A stretch of 64,000 nucleotides of DNA, taken from contig OY783213.1 in NCBI GenBank assembly GCA_963678705.1, positions 12,714,451-12,778,450 of the forward strand, given 5' to 3'. The position numbers were made by a program, and so were the translations under genes. This document shows, piece by piece, positions 59,058-64,000 of the stretch (the first letter of the stretch is position 1; each line of letters opens with the position of its first letter). The DNA comes from Panorpa germanica. Its lineage: Eukaryota > Arthropoda > Insecta > Mecoptera > Panorpidae. Below the pieces are notes generated by a model. The model had not been told where the DNA came from. It did not search any database and saw only the letters and a list, made by a program, of their open reading frames with translations.

Positions 59058-62000
59058 GTAAGTTCTTTATTATATATTTTTCTCTTATATGAATACGTAT
59101 ATGAAATTACAACTATTCTACAATATAATTACTTTTTTGTAACACATTGATGGGCTTCTTAGGGTCACAGCCCTTTTCTTGACTTGTGAATTTGAATAAC
59201 GTTAATTTTTACTATGTATCATACTCGCAAGATCGTCTTAAATATTTTCTCGCTTGATTCTTTCTACTAACTCTCTGCTAATATGATCGATTCTGTTGAA
59301 GTACTCGTTAACCGGTACAAAAAAATGCTCATCTCATAGAAGCTTACAAGATTGTTAACTCCTGAACAATTACTAAGATTGCTTGCTGGAAAGATTTATA
59401 ACAAAAAACATAATTTTTACATTGTTTATTAACACTTTTTATTTAACTTTTACAGTTTGTAGTAATAATGCCTCTTGTGATAACTACGTCCATCTGTTTT
59501 TTAATTTAAAATACAATTTGTATCTTAATTTGTGTATTAATAGAGAAATATGGTTCCACCGGCTTGCTTATCAAAATATGGGTAAAAGTATAGTAAATAT
59601 TCAGGCCCCTAATTATTTTCCGAATTTTTTTCAATCAAGTCTTTCAAAAATTTATTGTTTTTAACTCTATTGTGTGGGTCCCTCTATTGTGGAGGCCTCA
59701 GGGCAGTAGCCTCGCCTGCCCACCCTTAAATCTGGGCCTGACAATATCGATCACTTACCATTTCGATATCTCCGTGGTTCAAACCCAGTGTCAAAGAGAA
59801 CAAAATCTTCTTGTCAACGTCTCAACAGCTTAAAAATTAATATCATATGTTATGTAAGTTTTTTAAGATTAACATCTGTTACCTTTACATTATTACCTAA
59901 TGAAAATTGAACCATTACTGCTAAACACAAAACATAGATGTTACCTTACATTTATTACCAGTTAATCTTTAAAACGGTGTTATTAAGAATCCATAATCGC
60001 TTGAACGGTTTTATCAGTATGTTAATGGATAAACAGGTAGATTTACTTTTCAAAAAGTAGTAAAGGAAGTTAAAAAGTGTTATACAATCAAGTAATATTG
60101 TTTACGCAACGGGTAACCTTGATATTCACTCGAACACGAATATAAAATGTCAACGACATCTGCTTTAATATCTAATAAATGCAATTGGAACGTAAATGTT
60201 TAGCCAATCTACCTACTGATGGCGCTTTTCTAAAGAGATGCGCATCTAATAAATATCCATCATAAGAGAAGATGCTGAGAACAGGAAAACCGCATAATAA
60301 ATATTATCCCGAGAATCGTTAAGCGAAGTTTAAGTGTCACTGGATCACCTTGTTAGAATGCAGTTGAGAAAGACTAAACTTTAAATCGTAATATAAATTA
60401 CATATTCGTGGATAAATTTACTTGGAACGTTTTCGTAGTTTCAAGTGTTAAATTACCTTCGCAGACTCGTACCTACTGCAGTCTGCAATACCTATGAGTT
60501 TAACACGGAACACGGAAGCTGAATTACGTGTCGCCGGTTAAAGAACGATTACATGTACTCTGTATTCTGCTAGCCGTATATATACGGTTGCAGTAGCACT
60601 GGTTGATAGTGCTACTGAGAAATGAGGGCTGCATTATTCAAGAATGCGACAATTACAGCACGGAACATTTCCATACATAGGCAACGCTTGTTAGCAACTT
60701 CATACGATTTCTTTATTTCATTTATACGACGACATCAAAACGAAATAATTAGAAGACTGGTTGCTAATTATTAATACCTACTTGCAATGTAGCTTTAGTA
60801 TAGTACCCCACATTTCCAACCACTGACCACTGACATGGACTAATGTATTATGACTGTGCCGTAATGTATGATCAGGATCAGCTTCTATCTCATCACATTC
60901 GGACATGCACAGTGCAGGAACAACAAATGGGATTTTCGCATCCTTGAACCCACATTCCATTCATATGTGCTCCATAATGTGAAAATAATATCTTGTATAT
61001 AAAGGGTATCCCAAAATTCAACGATAAGCGGGCATCAGAGGGAGGTCCTACTCATGACTACACGAGAAAAAAAAGAAAATAAATTATCTCATCTTTCGAA
61101 AATTGAAACACCTTAAGATGTTTTTAACTACCATGATCACAATTTTTCAAATATTTGTGATTTCTTTTTTGTATCGGCAACCTAAATAGCACAGCTATCC
61201 ACCACAACCATTAAAAATCCCAGAATGCTAGTAGTTTTTACACAAAAATCAATCGAAATTATTTTTTTCCCTAAAATTTTTAAAGATTTTTACTTTCTGT
61301 CCACTTTAATTCATCGTGGTGTAAAAAAAAAGTATTTCATTCAGCCTTCTTGCTTAAATATTTCAATTACAAAATATTACACATAAATTTTACATTACAT
61401 TACACATAAATAAAACCTACTTTTACACTTTCCTACACTTTTAACTATGTTTAACTTATATTTCTATTTGTTGGTGAATTATAAATTGCACAATATATTT
61501 AGTTAGCTCACTTCTCACATCTGAAATCAAAATCTTTCTAAGGCCACAGTGCGTTACAGAATTGTGAATTTATTTTCACGCGATTTTGCCCGCAGTGTTG
61601 CCCTAGTCTTAGAAAGAGGTGTCTAAACATTTCTCAAACAATTTTTTTTAATTATAAAAAACAAAATTAAATTTGTAAACTTGACAGGCAAATGTTTGTG
61701 AATTGTTTGGTGCATGCACAGCTTCAGTTGCATGTGAAACTAAAGTTATCTTGAAACCTGAAACTACCCTATTTGTATAGCGTTTATCGTAATACTTATA
61801 TGCAACGTGCAAATATGTGTTAGCAAATAATACCACTTTACGTACAACCATCCAAACAGAATTCACACAGAATTTACGATGCCATTTCCCAAAATGCTAT
61901 TCGTCTGCTTTTAAATAAATCTTAAACGGTTTTCTTTTTTAAAAATAAAACAAAACAAAAATATATAAAAGAGGTAAAGTTCCTTTTTCCGTTGATTTTT

Positions 62001-64000
62001 ATACTTTTAGGATTTGAGCACTTTAGAAATACGATGAAACAGGAAATGCAAGATACTTGCTCGCAATATACTCCTCGTATATTCTTGTCCCATGCTCCAC
62101 TCGTGTTGTGAAAAACGGCACCGGACATTGCACTGATTGTTTGTTTGCAACGCTCACATTACTTTCACGTTACTTTACTAGTATGTAAGTGCTGGTAAAC
62201 TTAAGGCAAAACATGTAGTAATAATTGTTCAGTTCAAAAGTCAAATAACAAAAACATGCGAATAAATTGATAGATGACGACACTGTGGGCCAATAAAGAT
62301 ACGAGAAAAAAGATATTGTAAGATAAATAATGGAGTTATTAAAGAAACAAAGATAGAAGAATTTGAAATATAATAGTAAATTGTAAAAATGATTTATTAT
62401 AAAATGCATGTAATGTTTCAAATGCTGATAATTAACGAAAGTTGATGGACTCACATAAATGTCATGCCCTTATATTTCTGTAATAAACTTAATCAATTTA
62501 ACTTGATAACAATGAAACCCAGAAAAACCCTATGGTCCGGGAATTGAACTCGAAAACACAGCAGTCAGTTTAAGGCAGCAATACTCTCGTCTACTGTGCC
62601 ATCTGTTTAATAGTAATTATAGTCTTCTTAATAGTAATTTATAGTCGATGATTTTGAAAACGTATTTTCTAAATTCAATTTATTTTTTAACCATTAGTGT
62701 TCTACTTTTTTTATATCTTCCAAAAGTATGATTTGTCAAACTGTTTAAGTAGAACTTGCTTAGACATGTGTCTCATTTTTAGTTACATTATATATTTTTT
62801 TCAATCTCTCCCGTATAGTACTTTTAATTCCTTGAACAGTTTGAGGATCCAATGCTCTACAGAAAGATATGCAGATTCTACTTCTAAACGTATCTACTAT
62901 AAGTCTTATGTTAAACCTACGCAAACTAGAAAACTTTTACACAAAACAAACTTAAAATATCAAGGACTTCTTCTTATTTTCGTTTTCATCTCATATATTT
63001 TCAATAGCACGTTTAATAAAGCAGCGCTGTAATTTAATTGCATCTAATTAAGTAAAATGTACGATGTGTACCTAATTACCGCACGCGACGACGGCGTAAT
63101 GTTCAAGACAATGATATTCACTTCTTGGAGTTTCTCTCATTACTCATCTTTATCTTTAAGTCTGGATATTAGTTTCACTGTTTAATCCGAGGTAGCGCTA
63201 TCAAACACAACTTGCGTAAACAGACGAGCTTTTCTGTGTTAAATGTATTCAGTTTAACTGCGTTACCCTTCCCATCCCCCCGCATTTACCCCTCCGTACG
63301 TACGTACGTTCGTTCTATTGTCAAAGACGTTTAAGACTTTCTTCTTGTGATTGGCGTGTATTTATATCAGTGCCAGCAGCACAATACCTGCCCGCATTCT
63401 GCTTCTATTTGTCGATTTCATGCTCTTTGTTAAAGCTTAGTAGATATAGAAATACAGACCCTAATTAAATTACAATGTACTTGTCTTCTTATTGATTTAA
63501 TTGTACAGGACGTGTTACGTTCTGGCATCAAATGCTGATAGAATAAGTTAATACAAGCAATATATGAAGATATTAAATAAATTAAATAAAAATACAAACT
63601 TTGTGCCTGTTTCGCACCGAAAAGACAGTTTTGTTGTCAAAAAACAAAACAAAAACATGTTCTGTTTCATTTTAAAACAGTTCTGTTTTTCGAAGACAGA
63701 CTGTTCACACTGAACAGACTGGTTTTGTTTTTAGTGTTTTTCTGTGTGTTCCATACAAATAGTAAACATGATAAACAACAACTGACAAGCGCAAATGTTC
63801 ACAAGAAACAAAACTGCGTGTTCAATCCAAGCAGACTAAAAAACATCAACAAACGTATTTTCCTTTTAAAACGTATTTGCTTACTAAAACAGTTTTTAAA
63901 GACAAAAATGTTTTAAGAACTGTCTCTTTGGTGTAAACATTGGTGTTTTTGTTCGTGTTTTATTGAACTGTCTCTCTGATGCTAAAGCGGTATTAGAATA
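59058..64000 (+). other. Neuroligin intron 3, continuing past the window
   Basis: Donor GTAAGT at 59058. I looked for the next conserved neuroligin block (the loop carrying the third cholinesterase signature) and did not find it, so the intron exceeds 4.9 kb. It contains a tRNA-derived SINE (62495-62605), a GC-richer patch near 60780-60960 with a 60-codon - strand frame of unknown meaning, and a GTAC tandem near 63297-63310. Confidence 0.65.
62495..62605 (-). mobile_element. tRNA-derived SINE
   Basis: On the - strand it begins GATGGCACAGTAGACGAG, which fits the polymerase III A box. About 50 bases on comes GAGTTCAATTCCCGGAC, close to the B-box consensus. A non-tRNA tail with TTTTTCTGGGTTTCATTG, then TTATCAAG, follows. 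Related pieces at 58075-58150 and 29785-29850 share the tail. Target duplications were not resolved. Confidence 0.7.

Noticed and set aside
60778-60960. 60-codon - strand frame in neuroligin intron 3
   Set aside because: GC-richer than its surroundings but without known motif or acceptor; probably a transposon fragment or chance.

Overview
This window is AT-rich, intron-rich animal DNA, almost certainly from an insect. The evidence is the exon structure of an insect-type neuroligin, a BEL/Pao LTR retrotransposon, mariner and hAT DNA transposons, tRNA-derived SINE pieces, and many AT-rich terminal-inverted-repeat elements. There are no operons, ribosome-binding sites or other bacterial features. 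I cannot name the order or species from sequence alone.

The clearest host gene is at the right end: the 5' part of a neuroligin gene on the + strand. It has a leader exon with an upstream splice acceptor (54975-55196, ATG at 55061), exon 2 (55757-55935) and exon 3 (58916-59057). All splice sites are GT/AG and all phases agree, giving about 152 codons of signal peptide and N-terminal cholinesterase-like domain. I recognised no further exon, so the gene appears to continue past base 64000. A second host gene may lie on the - strand: 48219-48413 reads as a 64-codon terminal coding exon with a strong acceptor, a stop and a downstream AATAAA, but I do not recognise the protein.

The rest is mostly transposon-derived or unremarkable AT-rich DNA. 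From left to right: a 1,085-bp hAT element with a perfect 8-bp target duplication (169-1253); a LINE remnant near 3.5 kb; a decayed mariner whose 3' coding end is triplicated in 154-bp units (5012-6069); a two-copy inverted-repeat element (7925-8553, second copy near 47.1 kb); an inverted-repeat family at 10.0, 12.8 and 36.3 kb, one copy with another element nested inside; and an intact-looking but internally deleted BEL/Pao element with apparently identical 309-bp LTRs, 5-bp target duplication, primer site and one 561-codon ORF (13445-16571). Then come a 157-bp foldback (21.25 kb), LINE tails (25.5 and 30.7 kb), an inverted-repeat element at 32.5 kb, a 284-bp retroposon with 13-bp target duplication (36.9 kb), a hAT-like short element (39.2 kb) and several dispersed families with copies tens of kb apart.

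I see no CRISPR, plasmid or operon-like system and nothing I can defend as a wholly new biological system. The items most worth a second look are the recently mobile deleted BEL/Pao element, the triplicated mariner end, the unidentified - strand exon, the six-copy 55-65 bp dispersed core, and a CRE-like palindrome in neuroligin intron 2.
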